The notes below the pieces were generated by a model, which did no database searches, was not told the DNA's origin, and saw only the letters and a list, made by a program, of their open reading frames with translations. A stretch of 64,000 bases of DNA from Bacteroidaceae bacterium (GTDB taxonomy: Bacteria > Bacteroidota > Bacteroidia > Bacteroidales > Bacteroidaceae). The DNA lies in the NCBI GenBank assembly GCA_017547165.1, contig JAFYQK010000010.1:1-64000 (forward strand), given 5' to 3'. The translations under genes and the position numbers were made by a program. Below, in pieces: positions 8,197-16,877 of this stretch (its first letter is position 1; the number at the start of each line of letters is the position of its first letter).

Positions 8197-9591
8197 ATGA
8201 AAAGGAATTATACTTTAATGTCAACTATCAGGAAGTATGCCCAAGGAGGCAACTTCCTGATTTTAGCAACAATAGCGGCACTAATTGTTGCCAATTTACC
8301 AGCCACAAGTTCGTGGTACCAATCATTTTGGCATGAACCTCTCCGACTCATTGTTGGAGACATTGACCTGTTAAGTCACAATGGCCAAAGTCTCACCGTA
8401 GGAGGTTTCATCAACGACTTCCTTATGGCAATCTTTTTCCTCTCTGTTGGTCTTGAACTGAAGAGGGAAATATTCTGCGGAGGCGAACTCTCGTCAATAC
8501 GCAAAGCCATGCTCCCAGTAATTGCAGCTACCGGCGGCATGCTGGTCCCTCCACTGTTCTTCTTTCTGGCATGTCATTTCAGCGGAGATGCCCAATATTT
8601 AGACATCATGGAGCGAGGTGCACCAATCCCCATGGCCACAGACATAGCCTTCTCTTTGGGCGTGCTCTCACTGTTTTCAAAACGCGTACCCATAAGTCTG
8701 AAAGTCTTCCTTGCCGCTCTTGCTGTTGCGGATGACCTTGGCGGCATTATCGTCATAGCACTAAAGTATACCGAACATATCTCATGGGCACATCTAGGCG
8801 GAGTAGCCCTCTGCGCTATAGCATGCTGTATCGAATCATATCGCAATGTACGAAGCAAGATGCTATACTTCTCGGTAGGACTGATAATGTGGTGGTGCAT
8901 GTTCCAAAGCGGCATACACTCCACCATTGCCGGTGTAGTACTGGCATTCTGCATACCCGCTCGTCTCAGTCACGGCACGAAATACTATATAGAACGCATC
9001 AGAAAGCAGATAGACAAGTTCCCCCTCTACGAAGTCACTTCCAGAGACAAGCACACACCAAACCTGCTCACCAAGGAAGACATACAGAACCTACGCTCCA
9101 TAGAATCAGCCTCCGACCATCTTATCTCCACCCTTCAGGACACCGAAGACGTACTACGCAACCCCATCAGCCTGCTCATTATACCAGTCTTTGCCTTTGC
9201 CAATGCTGGAGTATGCTTTGAAGGCATGAGTTTTGCCAACCTCTTCCAGGGTGTAGGTCTTGGCGTTTTAGTAGGTCTTATTGTAGGCAAGTTCTGCGGT
9301 GTCATGTTAGCATGCTGGCTGAGCATAAAAAGTCGTATTGTCCAACTTCCTGAAGGCGCAACCTGGGGTTCGCTCTCGGGTGTGGCAATGCTCTGTGGCA
9401 TAGGTTTCACCGTCAGCATCTTTATGGCTTCCCTTTCATATCCAGAAGGGTTTGAGGGACAGGAAGACGCTTTAATGACCACTTTGCTAAACGACGCCAA
9501 ACTTGGCATACTTTGCGGAACCATCACAAGCGCCATACTCGGATCGCTTATCCTGAACAAGACATTGCCTAAGCAATATTATTCCTCATAA
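8197..9591 (+). CDS. nhaA: Na+/H+ antiporter NhaA
   Basis: 464 residues with about eleven to twelve membrane helices. Key motifs are PMATDIAFSLGVLSLF and the ion-binding pair ALAVADDLGGIIVIA (the DD corresponds to Asp163/Asp164 of the E. coli protein). NhaA exchanges cytoplasmic Na+ for external H+ across the inner membrane and supports pH and salt homeostasis. It is longer than the ~390-residue E. coli protein because of an inserted hydrophilic loop in the middle (about residues 265-310), common in Bacteroidota homologues. It lies directly downstream of the sugar kinase. A strong hairpin at 9689-9730 follows. Confidence 0.95.
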   Translation: MKRNYTLMSTIRKYAQGGNFLILATIAALIVANLPATSSWYQSFWHEPLRLIVGDIDLLSHNGQSLTVGGFINDFLMAIFFLSVGLELKREIFCGGELSSIRKAMLPVIAATGGMLVPPLFFFLACHFSGDAQYLDIMERGAPIPMATDIAFSLGVLSLFSKRVPISLKVFLAALAVADDLGGIIVIALKYTEHISWAHLGGVALCAIACCIESYRNVRSKMLYFSVGLIMWWCMFQSGIHSTIAGVVLAFCIPARLSHGTKYYIERIRKQIDKFPLYEVTSRDKHTPNLLTKEDIQNLRSIESASDHLISTLQDTEDVLRNPISLLIIPVFAFANAGVCFEGMSFANLFQGVGLGVLVGLIVGKFCGVMLACWLSIKSRIVQLPEGATWGSLSGVAMLCGIGFTVSIFMASLSYPEGFEGQEDALMTTLLNDAKLGILCGTITSAILGSLILNKTLPKQYYSS

Positions 9592-9688
9592 TTTAGTCTT
9601 AATGTGCGTCTGATATTGTTATAAAAACTATTTTAGTCCCACGCAAAGCCTTAATTCATTATACATTATACATAATGGTTATATATAA
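9592..9688. other. intergenic with a short heptamer run
   Basis: Non-coding. Contains degenerate tandem ATTATAC heptamers at about 9657-9674. Nothing else is recognised. Confidence 0.5.
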
Positions 9689-9730
9689 ATTGTGTGCGAT
9701 AAGGAAGATTTCTTTCCTATCGCACACAAT
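9689..9730. terminator. strong hairpin between convergent nhaA and sigma factor genes
   Basis: Nearly perfect stem ATTGTGTGCGATAaGGAA...TTTCCTATCGCACACAAT (9689-9730) with a small loop. It lies 98 nt past nhaA and 176 nt past the end of the leftward sigma gene. The T-run is poor on both strands, so it may act as a 3'-end stabiliser or a bidirectional terminator. Confidence 0.6.
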
Positions 9731-9905
9731 ATTGTTTGCTTCAAAACGTTATACTAATGTTTTTATTCCATAGTACGGACAAAAAAAATCATCATCTCGC
9801 CTATGATACTACCACTACCCCAACCCACTCTTTTACCTAAAAAAGAAGTCACAGACTTTCTGCGACAATACGCACGGCAAGTAAGACCCAGTTGAATTTG
9901 CCAAG

Positions 9906-10496
9906 TTATACGGCAAAATCAAGTGCTTTTTCTGCAATCATCTTTCTCAAATTAATAGTAGCATACCGCATTCTACCTAATGCGGTATTTATGCTTGTGC
10001 CTGTAATTTGAGCGATTTCCTTGAAAGACAATTCCTCGTAGAATCTTAAGTGGATAATTTCCTGCTGGGGAAGGGGCAACAAGCTAATCAAGTCTGCAAG
10101 CATCTGTTGGTCAGCCTGTTTAAACATCTCTGCCTCACAACATTCCTGAGACATGTTCTGATTATTATACAATACATCCGACAAAATATCTTCGTTGCAC
10201 TCTGCGAAGAACTTATTGCCACGCTTTGAATCAATAACAATATTGTGGGCAATACGCATCAACCAGGCTGAAAACTTACCTGTAGTACGATACTGATGGT
10301 TACGTATGTGCACAATCGCCTTCATGAATGTCTCCTGAAAGACATCATTGGCCCTTTCTATATTTTGCGTCAAACGCATTATATAAGCGAAAAGATGCTC
10401 CTGATTTCGTGTCAGCAACAAATCAAAAGCCTCATCTATGCCTTGCTCATACAATTCGACCAACTCATGATCAGACATTGTATTGAATTTACTCAT
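9906..10496 (-). CDS. ECF-type RNA polymerase sigma factor
   Basis: 196 residues. Region 2 has AYIMRLTQNIERANDVFQET (about 52-71) and GKFSAWLMRIAHN. Region 4 is LPLPQQEIIHLRFYEELSFK with EIAQITGTSINTALGRMRYA forming the helix-turn-helix. No anti-sigma gene is adjacent. The nearest gene is the divergent glutamine synthetase, 249 bp away, so target and signal are unknown. The Met at 10496 is used; a second Met six residues in (MSDHEL) is an alternative. Confidence 0.92.
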   Translation of the reverse strand: MSKFNTMSDHELVELYEQGIDEAFDLLLTRNQEHLFAYIMRLTQNIERANDVFQETFMKAIVHIRNHQYRTTGKFSAWLMRIAHNIVIDSKRGNKFFAECNEDILSDVLYNNQNMSQECCEAEMFKQADQQMLADLISLLPLPQQEIIHLRFYEELSFKEIAQITGTSINTALGRMRYATINLRKMIAEKALDFAV

Positions 10497-10689
10497 ACTT
10501 CTTTAATAAAATCTTTTGTTCGGAGTAGAGTTCTAAGCTATAGGCATAATGGGGTAAATAGTTAAACAATTTGTTGTTTTTGACACATAATCGCCACAAA
10601 TTACGCAATTTTTATTCATTTGTACAATAATTACGGCCAAAAACATTTATTTGCATTCCGTTTCTCATACTTTATCCTTGATATTTTTC

Positions 10690-10697
10690 TAACTTTG
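10690..10697 (+). promoter_or_regulatory. -7 promoter element of glnA
   Basis: TAACTTTG, exact consensus, 48 nt before the glutamine synthetase ATG. Confidence 0.7.
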
Positions 10698-10745
10698 TGA
10701 AAAACCTGAATTTCTTTTCACGAAAAACAAACACAAAATACTGCT

Positions 10746-12248
10746 ATGAATTACGAACTTAAACTGAACCCCAATAAGCTCGTGGCTTATCTGGGCAAAC
10801 CTTGCAAAGAATTCACCAAGACAGACATCATCAACTTCATCGTGGAGAACGACATAAGGATGGTGAACTTCATGTATCCTGCTGGCGATGGCCGACTCAA
10901 GACTCTGAATTTTGTAATCAACAACCTGGCCTATCTTGATGCCATTCTCACTTGTGGGGAGCGTGTGGACGGTAGTAGTCTCTTCCCCTTCATCGAGGCT
11001 GGCAGCAGCGACCTGTATGTATTGCCCAGGTTCAGCACCGCTTTTGTGGATCCTTTTGCAGAAATCCCCACCCTCTCCATGCTCTGTTCCTATTTCAACA
11101 AGGATGGCGAACCATTGGAAAGTTCTCCCGAAAATACCTTGCGCAAGGCCTGCCGTGCTTTCAAGCAGGTTACCGGCATGGATTTCCAGGCTATGGGCGA
11201 ATTGGAATACTATGTCATTGCTCCCGACGAGGAGATGTTCCCTGCCACCGACCAGAAGGGTTATCATGAGTCTGCCCCATATGCCAAATTCAATGAGTTC
11301 CGCACACAATGCATGGCATACATCGCCCAAGCTGGCGGACAGATCAAGTACGGCCACTCAGAGGTAGGCAACTTCACCATCGACGGCATGATATATGAGC
11401 AGAACGAAATTGAGTTCCTCCCCGTAAATGCAGAGGATGCTGCCGACCAACTGATGATTGCCAAGTGGATAATCCGCAACCTGGCATACGAGATGGGATA
11501 CGACATTACCTTTGCCCCCAAGATCACCGCAGGCAAGGCTGGCTCTGGTTTGCATGTTCACATGCGCATAGTCAAGGACGGACAGAACCAGATGCTCGAT
11601 GGCGGCGTTCTCTCCGCTACAGCTCGCCGCGCCATCGCCGGTATGATGCAGTTGGCTCCCTCTATTACTGCCTTTGGCAATACTAACCCAACTTCATATT
11701 TCCGCCTCGTGCCTCACCAGGAGGCTCCAACCAACATTTGCTGGGGTGACCGCAACCGCTCTGTTCTGGTGCGTGTTCCCTTGGGATGGGCAGCCAAGAG
11801 CGACATGTGCAAAATTGCCAACCCTTTGGAAACTGAGAGTAACTACGACACTACACAGAAGCAGACCGTGGAAATGCGCTCTCCCGATGGTTCTGCCGAC
11901 ATCTACCAACTAATTGCCGGACTATGCGTGGCATGCCGCCATGGTTTTGAACTGGAGAACGCTTTGGAGATTGCCGAAAATACCTATGTGAACGTAAACA
12001 TCCACCAAAAGGAGAATGCCGAGAAGCTGAATTCCCTAGCTCAATTGCCCGACAGTTGCGAGGCCAGTGCCGATTGTCTGGAGAAGCAGCGCACCGTGTT
12101 TGAGCAGTACAATGTGTTCAGCCCTGCCATGATAGACGGCATCATCAAGCGACTTCGCTCGTATGGCGACAAAACTCTTCGTGCCGACATAGGCAGCAAT
12201 CAGGAAGAAATGCTCAAATTGGTCAACAAATACTTCCATTGCGGATAA
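10746..12248 (+). CDS. glnA: glutamine synthetase, type I family
   Basis: 500 residues, slightly longer than the ~470 typical of GSI. The N-terminal beta-grasp part (about 20-110, MVNFMYPAGDGRLKTLNF) precedes the catalytic domain: MGELEYYVIAP with the metal-binding glutamate, YEQNEIEF, then GKAGSGLHVHM (ATP/glutamate site) and NPTSYFRLVPHQEAPTNIC followed by WGDRNRS. It condenses glutamate and ammonia to glutamine in the cytosol. The C-terminal part contains the arginine-rich segment VEMRSPDGSADIY, where GSI proteins have their ER.PD motif. The adenylylation-site tyrosine is not obvious, so regulation may differ from E. coli GS. Own promoter at 10690 and terminator at 12328-12359. Confidence 0.93.
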   Translation: MNYELKLNPNKLVAYLGKPCKEFTKTDIINFIVENDIRMVNFMYPAGDGRLKTLNFVINNLAYLDAILTCGERVDGSSLFPFIEAGSSDLYVLPRFSTAFVDPFAEIPTLSMLCSYFNKDGEPLESSPENTLRKACRAFKQVTGMDFQAMGELEYYVIAPDEEMFPATDQKGYHESAPYAKFNEFRTQCMAYIAQAGGQIKYGHSEVGNFTIDGMIYEQNEIEFLPVNAEDAADQLMIAKWIIRNLAYEMGYDITFAPKITAGKAGSGLHVHMRIVKDGQNQMLDGGVLSATARRAIAGMMQLAPSITAFGNTNPTSYFRLVPHQEAPTNICWGDRNRSVLVRVPLGWAAKSDMCKIANPLETESNYDTTQKQTVEMRSPDGSADIYQLIAGLCVACRHGFELENALEIAENTYVNVNIHQKENAEKLNSLAQLPDSCEASADCLEKQRTVFEQYNVFSPAMIDGIIKRLRSYGDKTLRADIGSNQEEMLKLVNKYFHCG

Positions 12249-12327
12249 CATAACGGACCATTATATAACGGATTTAGTGGTGGGCAAAACATTTATAGCA
12301 CCACAGGAGGATCCTGTTTAAATTACA

Positions 12328-12359
12328 CGCCTCGAGGCATGCCTCGGGGCGTTTTTTTT
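12328..12359 (+). terminator. rho-independent terminator of glnA
   Basis: CGCCtCGAGGCATGCCTCGgGGCG followed by TTTTTTTT; a strong intrinsic terminator 80 nt past the stop codon. Confidence 0.9.
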
Positions 12360-12361
12360 CA

Positions 12362-12679
12362 CATAGCCACCCTCCCTTGAACTCGCTCATTCCATTCGTG
12401 CCACTATCGTCCACAATACTATCACCACGGCATTATCTGTCATGAACATCCTATTCAGGCTGCGCAATTTGAATAAATACTACAAGAACGCTTGTTAGCA
12501 AGAACAGAAACGTGCTAAAAATTGTATACACCAGTTAGTTACATCAGCGAGAAGATACCGGGCACCTCGTCCACCCTGCCCTCATATTCCTTCTTCACCT
12601 CCTCGCTCAACTTGTATATGCCTGACTGGAAATCCACCAGCACTCCGTCCATATCAAAATACAGTATCTTCTTTTCCAT
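12362..12679 (-). pseudogene. decayed HAD-type 5'-nucleotidase (5' end and 3' fragment)
   Basis: The minus strand from the ATG at 12679 encodes 46 residues starting MEKKILYFDMDGVLVDFQSG and ending EVPGIFSLM, then stops at 12539-12541. FDMDGVLVDF is HAD motif I. The whole stretch matches the N-terminus of the ~180-residue cytosolic 5'(3')-deoxyribonucleotidase family (NT5C). Further left, in another frame at about 12362-12430, DSIVDDSGTNGMSEFKGGWL resembles the C-terminal part of the same family (DD motif followed by NG..EF.G.W). The core between them is missing or unreadable. I read this as an internal deletion plus a stop. The short N-terminal frame could still be translated but would lack motifs II-IV. 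It lies between the glnA terminator and the GH43 promoter. Confidence 0.7.
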
Positions 12680-12788
12680 AAATAATTTAAATTACACTAT
12701 AAATATTGTTACAAATGAAGAAAAATTCAAAAATCAGGGCAACTTTTTTTATTTTTCTAACAAACGGACTATATATCGTTTTATTCTT

Positions 12789-12796
12789 TAACTTTG
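12789..12796 (+). promoter_or_regulatory. -7 promoter element of the GH43-like gene
   Basis: TAACTTTG, exact consensus, 34 nt before the ATG at 12831. Confidence 0.7.
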
Positions 12797-12830
12797 TACA
12801 TCGGAAAAACCTGTTGATTACAATAAGCAA

Positions 12831-13832
12831 ATGAAACACATTATCCTGCCTGTTCTAATAGTTGCCATGACATTGACCAGTTGCTCTGCCTCCAAGATAT
12901 TCTGCAATCAGCAGAATGAATGGACCACCATCACAAACGGCAACCTCTGGCTGACGAAAAACGGAGACACCGTACAAGCACATGCACCCGGTTTTCTCAA
13001 AATAAAAGAAACTTGGTACATGATTGGCGAAGACCGCTCACGAGAGTGGAGACCGGATGTTAACCTGTATAGCAGCAAGGATTTGCAAAACTGGACATTC
13101 GAGAAGAAGATCATAGAGAATGGAGTAACCAGTCCAGAACTAGGAACACGCCGTATGATAGAACGTGCCAAACTGCTCTACAACAAGAAGACCAAGCGCT
13201 ATGTTGTCTGGTGCCATTGGGAGTCATCAAACTATGGAGCCTCGGAAGCAGCATGCTTTTCGTCCGATAAAATTGATGGCACCTATCGTTTGGAATGGAG
13301 CGGACGGCCTCTGGGCATAAAGAGCAGGGACTGCAATGTATTTGTAGACACCGATGGTACAGCCTATTTCATCTCCACCACCGAGGAAAACCAGCACTTG
13401 GGATTGTTCCGGCTATCGGAAGATTACCTCTCGGTTGTGGAACATACCAGATTGTTCCCTTGGCAAAGACGTGAAGCCCCAGCCATCGTAAAATTGGGCA
13501 ACAAATACTTCATGTTCTCCTCTGCTTGTACCGGTTGGGCACCCAACCAATGCAAACTATCTTGGAGCGAGAATCTGAAAGAGGGCTGGAGCCCATTGGA
13601 AAACATCGGCGACAATAAGGCCTTCCGCACGCAACCTGCCGCCATTCTGGAAATCAAGGGCACGAAAACTACAACCTTCCTGTATGTTGGCGATAGGTGG
13701 AAAGATCCAAATCTGGCACAGTCCAAGACCATTATTTTCCCAGTCTCTTTCACAGAGACTTCATGTGATTTCCAATATCGCAACAGTTTTGAAATTAACT
13801 TCAAGACAGGCGAGTGGAGAGAAGAAAAATAA
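12831..13832 (+). CDS. GH43-like glycoside hydrolase lipoprotein
   Basis: 333 residues with a lipoprotein signal (MTLTSCSAS, Cys at about 18), so probably anchored in the envelope. The rest has the five-bladed propeller repeats of the GH43/GH117 clan: HAPGFLKIKETWYMIGEDRS, VNLYSSKDLQNWTFEKKI, MIERAKLLYNKKTKRYVVWC, SRDCNVFVDTDGTAYFISTT and APAIVKLGNKYFMFSSACTG. The Glu in REAPAI and the Asp in DCNVFVD fit typical GH43 catalytic positions. Substrate cannot be assigned; family members in gut Bacteroidota act on arabinans, xylans or beta-1,3-galactans. It is a single-gene unit with its own promoter. It is not near a susC/susD pair, at least within this window. Confidence 0.8.
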   Translation: MKHIILPVLIVAMTLTSCSASKIFCNQQNEWTTITNGNLWLTKNGDTVQAHAPGFLKIKETWYMIGEDRSREWRPDVNLYSSKDLQNWTFEKKIIENGVTSPELGTRRMIERAKLLYNKKTKRYVVWCHWESSNYGASEAACFSSDKIDGTYRLEWSGRPLGIKSRDCNVFVDTDGTAYFISTTEENQHLGLFRLSEDYLSVVEHTRLFPWQRREAPAIVKLGNKYFMFSSACTGWAPNQCKLSWSENLKEGWSPLENIGDNKAFRTQPAAILEIKGTKTTTFLYVGDRWKDPNLAQSKTIIFPVSFTETSCDFQYRNSFEINFKTGEWREEK

Positions 13833-13952
13833 TTCCCCCGGTCACGCAAAAACCTAAGATAGTTACCTCCGTGTTTTCACGAAGACAATATTCCTCCTAA
13901 AAATGCAAACCAAATGTAATAGGACTCATTTAGATAAACTAAAAGAAGAGTA
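13833..13952. other. intergenic, nothing recognised
   Basis: Non-coding sequence downstream of the GH43-like gene. No convincing terminator. Confidence 0.4.
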
Positions 13953-14060
13953 ACTATTTAATATACACAACATTGAGGACAATTGTACTTAATACTCAGT
14001 ACATATGTACATAATATTAGACAAATTCGTAGCCAATATTGTGTACATTTTTATAAACAC
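13953..14060. repeat. palindromic-unit array B (22-nt family)
   Basis: Four consecutive ~22-nt units ending in GGACAA, AGTACAT, AGACAAAT and TGTACAT. Unit cores are palindromic, for example TGTACT...AGTACA and CAATATTG. The flanks ATTTAATATACACAA and TTGTGTACATTTTTAT form outer inverted arms. Same layout and similar unit sequence as array C. Confidence 0.7.
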
Positions 14061-14239
14061 ATTTTTCAGCAGTTTGTTTCCCTTTCCAAATACTTTTATA
14101 AAGCGTCACAGGCAACCTTTAAATCCATTGCAATTCTTCAATAGGTATATACTCGGTTTACTACATCAAACAAGGTCATGATTTGCCTTTGAAGTCGCAA
14201 TCCACAATTCTCTTTGACTGAACTTGCATAGCAGACTGG
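14061..14239. other. intergenic with a long-range inverted repeat
   Basis: Non-coding. GCAATCCA (about 14200) pairs with TGGATTGC at about 14253-14260, inside the end of the next gene, and TTCTC with GAGAA next to it. This could form a 3'-end structure for that leftward gene but has no clear T-run. Confidence 0.35.
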
Positions 14240-14923
14240 TTATTCGAGAAGTTGGATTGCAGAAATAAGAAGACCTTTTATGTGTTTCAATATTTTGAGT
14301 GCACTTTCGACTCCACTTTTTAGCACACCTCGCTTTGAACCTCCTTGAAACTGCTCACCAATGGAGGAAGGAAGATGATCTATCACCTCCCTGGGAGTAA
14401 CATTGACAAACTTATCCACAAGATAGTTGCGACGCTCAATGATATCCAGTTTCTCCTTATCCATATCTCCATACCCATAAGTAACACGATACACAGATAT
14501 AGTCTTCAATGCAGTAAAAAGCAATACAAAGAGCATACATCGCACTATATCTGGATACGAGAATTTTAGAGAGAAACGACGAGAATATTTACAGAACAAA
14601 CGGACACACACGAAACTGACTAAACCATACAAGGGCAAGGCAAGGCAGAACCATAAAGACTGGCACCAATTGTCAAAAACACCATAGAACAATACAGAAA
14701 GTACAGCATAGCACATATATGGCAAGAGCAAGCCATGGAAAGGTGTGCGCAAGATAGGGTTATACCAAAAAATGTTATAGATGACGGTATACAGACAAAT
14801 GGAGGGAACCACCCCTACCCCATTGTCCACCATCCACACAAATGGCAACAAGGCATAAACGACAAGTTGTGCAAGAAGGCTCTTGCACAACTTGTACATA
14901 AACATAAGGATTTTGAGTGTCAT
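14240..14923 (-). CDS. hypothetical polytopic membrane protein
   Basis: 227 residues, family not recognised. Hydrophobic stretches at about 12-30, 36-52, 62-85, 90-112 and 125-140 predict four to five membrane helices. A basic hydrophilic C-terminal tail (about 145-227) includes a predicted amphipathic helix. The start codon lies directly behind three copies of a TAAGGTA heptamer that supply the only purine-rich ribosome-binding sequence. Downstream of the YhcH-family gene (55-nt gap), so it may share its transcript. Confidence 0.6.
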   Translation of the reverse strand: MTLKILMFMYKLCKSLLAQLVVYALLPFVWMVDNGVGVVPSICLYTVIYNIFWYNPILRTPFHGLLLPYMCYAVLSVLFYGVFDNWCQSLWFCLALPLYGLVSFVCVRLFCKYSRRFSLKFSYPDIVRCMLFVLLFTALKTISVYRVTYGYGDMDKEKLDIIERRNYLVDKFVNVTPREVIDHLPSSIGEQFQGGSKRGVLKSGVESALKILKHIKGLLISAIQLLE

Positions 14924-14925
14924 TA

Positions 14926-14950
14926 TATACCTTATACCTTATACCTTATT
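14926..14950 (-). repeat. heptanucleotide array at the ribosome-binding site
   Basis: On the minus strand TAAGGTA is repeated three times and ends two to three bases before the ATG at 14923. The AAGG core would serve as the ribosome-binding site. A change in repeat number would alter its spacing and number. Confidence 0.7.
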
Positions 14951-14978
14951 ATATATGAACCATAGGAGTAGAGCCTCC

Positions 14979-15437
14979 CTACAAAAACTCGGGCATCAGG
15001 ACCTTGACGATGAGCTTGCGCTGAGCGCCATTGCCTATAAGGGGGGCATGAGCATCCTCGGGATAGACAATAAGGAATTCGCCTGGGGTGACTATGGTCT
15101 TACAAACCTCGTTGTCCGCATAAAGAGCATAGTCGTCCTGCTCATTGAAGGGTGCCTCACTCTCACCAAGAGCAGAGATGTGCTTATAGGCAATAGTCTC
15201 GGTCTGGGTAAGGGGTACATGGATGTCAATGTACTTGCGATGCAACTCAAGTTTAATCACATCGGGGGTGGACAACTGGGTGTCAACAACATTGATGAAG
15301 AGATTGGCACCATCAAGCTCAATGCGACCTGGTTCTACCTTGGAGAGGTCGTTGGCCTTTATGTAGTCAAATGCCTGTTTGAACAGGGGATGCAGACTCT
15401 CATAGCGAGAGCTGGATTGAAGATTGGATAGGATCAT
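14979..15437 (-). CDS. YhcH/YjgK/YiaL (DUF386) family protein
   Basis: 152 residues, the usual family length. The cupin-like metal-site pattern is visible: ELHRKYIDIHVPL with His residues at about 66 and 73, E in TETIAY, and YPEDAHAPLIG with the third His at about 130, then KLIVKVLMPEF. Family members accompany sialic acid or other sugar-acid operons, and E. coli NanQ speeds anomerisation of sialic acid. The sialic acid lyase, transporter and epimerase lie upstream on the same strand. Two unrelated genes and a repeat element separate it from them, so a shared transcript is not assured. Confidence 0.85.
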   Translation of the reverse strand: MILSNLQSSSRYESLHPLFKQAFDYIKANDLSKVEPGRIELDGANLFINVVDTQLSTPDVIKLELHRKYIDIHVPLTQTETIAYKHISALGESEAPFNEQDDYALYADNEVCKTIVTPGEFLIVYPEDAHAPLIGNGAQRKLIVKVLMPEFL

Positions 15438-15446
15438 TTTATTAAA

Positions 15447-15502
15447 GTGTTAAGGGTTAAGGGTTAAAGGTTAAAGGTTAAAGGTGAACGGTGAACGGTG
15501 AT
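15447..15502. repeat. heptanucleotide tandem array upstream of the YhcH gene
   Basis: About eight degenerate 7-nt copies (GTTAAGG, GTTAAAG, then GTGAACG) starting ten bases upstream of the YhcH start. Typical of slippage-prone simple repeats. Confidence 0.8.
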
Positions 15503-15633
15503 TTACAGTCCCCCTCCGCACTTAGCGCTCGTTTGCCCAACGTTAAACTGGGAGTTTAACCCTCATGAGGCACAAAATGACATTCAGTCATTTTTCTAAA
15601 GACATCATTCGCCCCTGTCTTAGGGGGACAGTC
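15503..15633. repeat. hairpin-rich MITE-like repeat, copy 1
   Basis: Shares about 95 bp (15540-15635) at an estimated 85 % identity with 36860-36954. Internal perfect hairpins GTTAAACT-GGG-AGTTTAAC and AAATGAC-ATTCA-GTCATTT are present in both copies. The ends ACaGTCCCCCT and AGGGGGACaGT are inverted. It contains no gene and lies between sstT and the YhcH gene. Confidence 0.75.
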
Positions 15634-15657
15634 TGACTAGAATGGGTGATTTTAAGT

Positions 15658-16872
15658 TTATCTCTTGCTCCTTTCTGCTGTTACGGTGAAGAGGACATCG
15701 GCACTGGAGTTGAGGGCTGTTTCTACTGAGTCCTGCACTACTCCAATGATGAAGCCTACGGCAACTACCTGCATGGCGATATCGTTGCTGATGCCAAAGA
15801 GGGAGCATGCCATGGGGATGAGCAATAGCGAACCTCCTGCCACGCCAGAGGCACCACAAGCACCCAGAGTGGCAATGATACTGAGCACAAGGGCACTTGC
15901 CAGCGATACCTCAATTCCGAGGGTGTGACATGTGGCCAAACTCATTACGGTAATCGTGATGGCTGCTCCGTTCATGTTGATGGTACTGCCCAGAGGTATG
16001 CTGACAGAATAGAATTCCTCATCAAGTCCCAGACGCTTGCACAGGGCCATATTCACAGGAATATTGGCGGCAGAGGAACGGGTGAAGAAGGCACTGACTG
16101 CACTTTCCCTGAGGCACTGGAATACCAAGGGATAGGGATTGCGGCGGAGCATCACAGCCACGATAATGGGGTTGAGCACCAGGGCAACAGTAAGCATGCA
16201 ACCTACAAGGAGAAGGAGCAGGCGGCCATAGGTGGTGAAGATTTCCAATCCACTTTCCGATACGGTGGTGAACACCAAACCCATAATACCAAACGGTGCA
16301 CACTGGATAACCCAACGAACTACCATTGATATGCATTCTGCCCACTCGTGCAGGATGTCGATGGAGCGTGGCGATGCCACCTTCTTAAGAGCAAGACCGA
16401 TGATGATGGCCCAAAGCAGGATGCTCAAGTAGTTGGCCTCTGCTATAGCACGCAGAGGATTGCTCATAAGATTGGCGGCTATGGTACCGAAGACATTGGA
16501 TAGTTCCTGCGGTGCCTGATTCTCAGCACCAGACACGCCAGACAACACCATCTCTACAGGGAAATAGCGACTTGCCAACACGGCCAGCACGGCAGCAAAC
16601 AGGGTGCTGAGCATGTAGAGCGCCACAACGGTGCGGAAACGGCTACCGAGTCCATTGCCAGCCTTGGCAACAGACGACACCACGAGCACAGCCACAAGCA
16701 CAGGAGCAATGGCCTTGAGAGCCCCCACAAAGAGAACGCCAAGAATACCAACAACCTGAGCCTGGGGAAGGAGTAGCGCCAAGAGAGTACCGCATACTAT
16801 ACCTATGAGTATGCGGGACATGAGGTTCAGCTTCTGCCAAGCAGAAAGCATCAAAGAGAGTGTCTTCTTCAT
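15658..16872 (-). CDS. sstT: serine/threonine:Na+ symporter SstT
   Basis: 404 residues, the usual length for SstT in the dicarboxylate/amino-acid:cation symporter family. The N-terminus SRILIGIVCGTLLALLLPQA leads into eight membrane helices. The family's serine-rich re-entrant loop is AFFTRSSAANIPVNMALC, and the second substrate/ion segment is SIPLGSTINMNGAAITITV. It imports serine and threonine with Na+ at the inner membrane. Five bases separate it from the upstream nitroreductase stop, so the two are one transcript. It has no obvious role in sialic acid use. Confidence 0.93.
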   Translation of the reverse strand: MKKTLSLMLSAWQKLNLMSRILIGIVCGTLLALLLPQAQVVGILGVLFVGALKAIAPVLVAVLVVSSVAKAGNGLGSRFRTVVALYMLSTLFAAVLAVLASRYFPVEMVLSGVSGAENQAPQELSNVFGTIAANLMSNPLRAIAEANYLSILLWAIIIGLALKKVASPRSIDILHEWAECISMVVRWVIQCAPFGIMGLVFTTVSESGLEIFTTYGRLLLLLVGCMLTVALVLNPIIVAVMLRRNPYPLVFQCLRESAVSAFFTRSSAANIPVNMALCKRLGLDEEFYSVSIPLGSTINMNGAAITITVMSLATCHTLGIEVSLASALVLSIIATLGACGASGVAGGSLLLIPMACSLFGISNDIAMQVVAVGFIIGVVQDSVETALNSSADVLFTVTAERSKR

Positions 16873-16877
16873 CTATA

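Noticed and set aside
12522-12791. An 89-codon plus-strand frame between glnA and the GH43-like gene.
   Set aside because: It is the antisense of the decayed 5'-nucleotidase N-terminus (which reads FDMDGVLVDF on the minus strand).
14883-15431. A 182-codon plus-strand frame across the YhcH gene and the heptamer array.
   Set aside because: It is antisense to the YhcH gene, which has intact metal-site residues.
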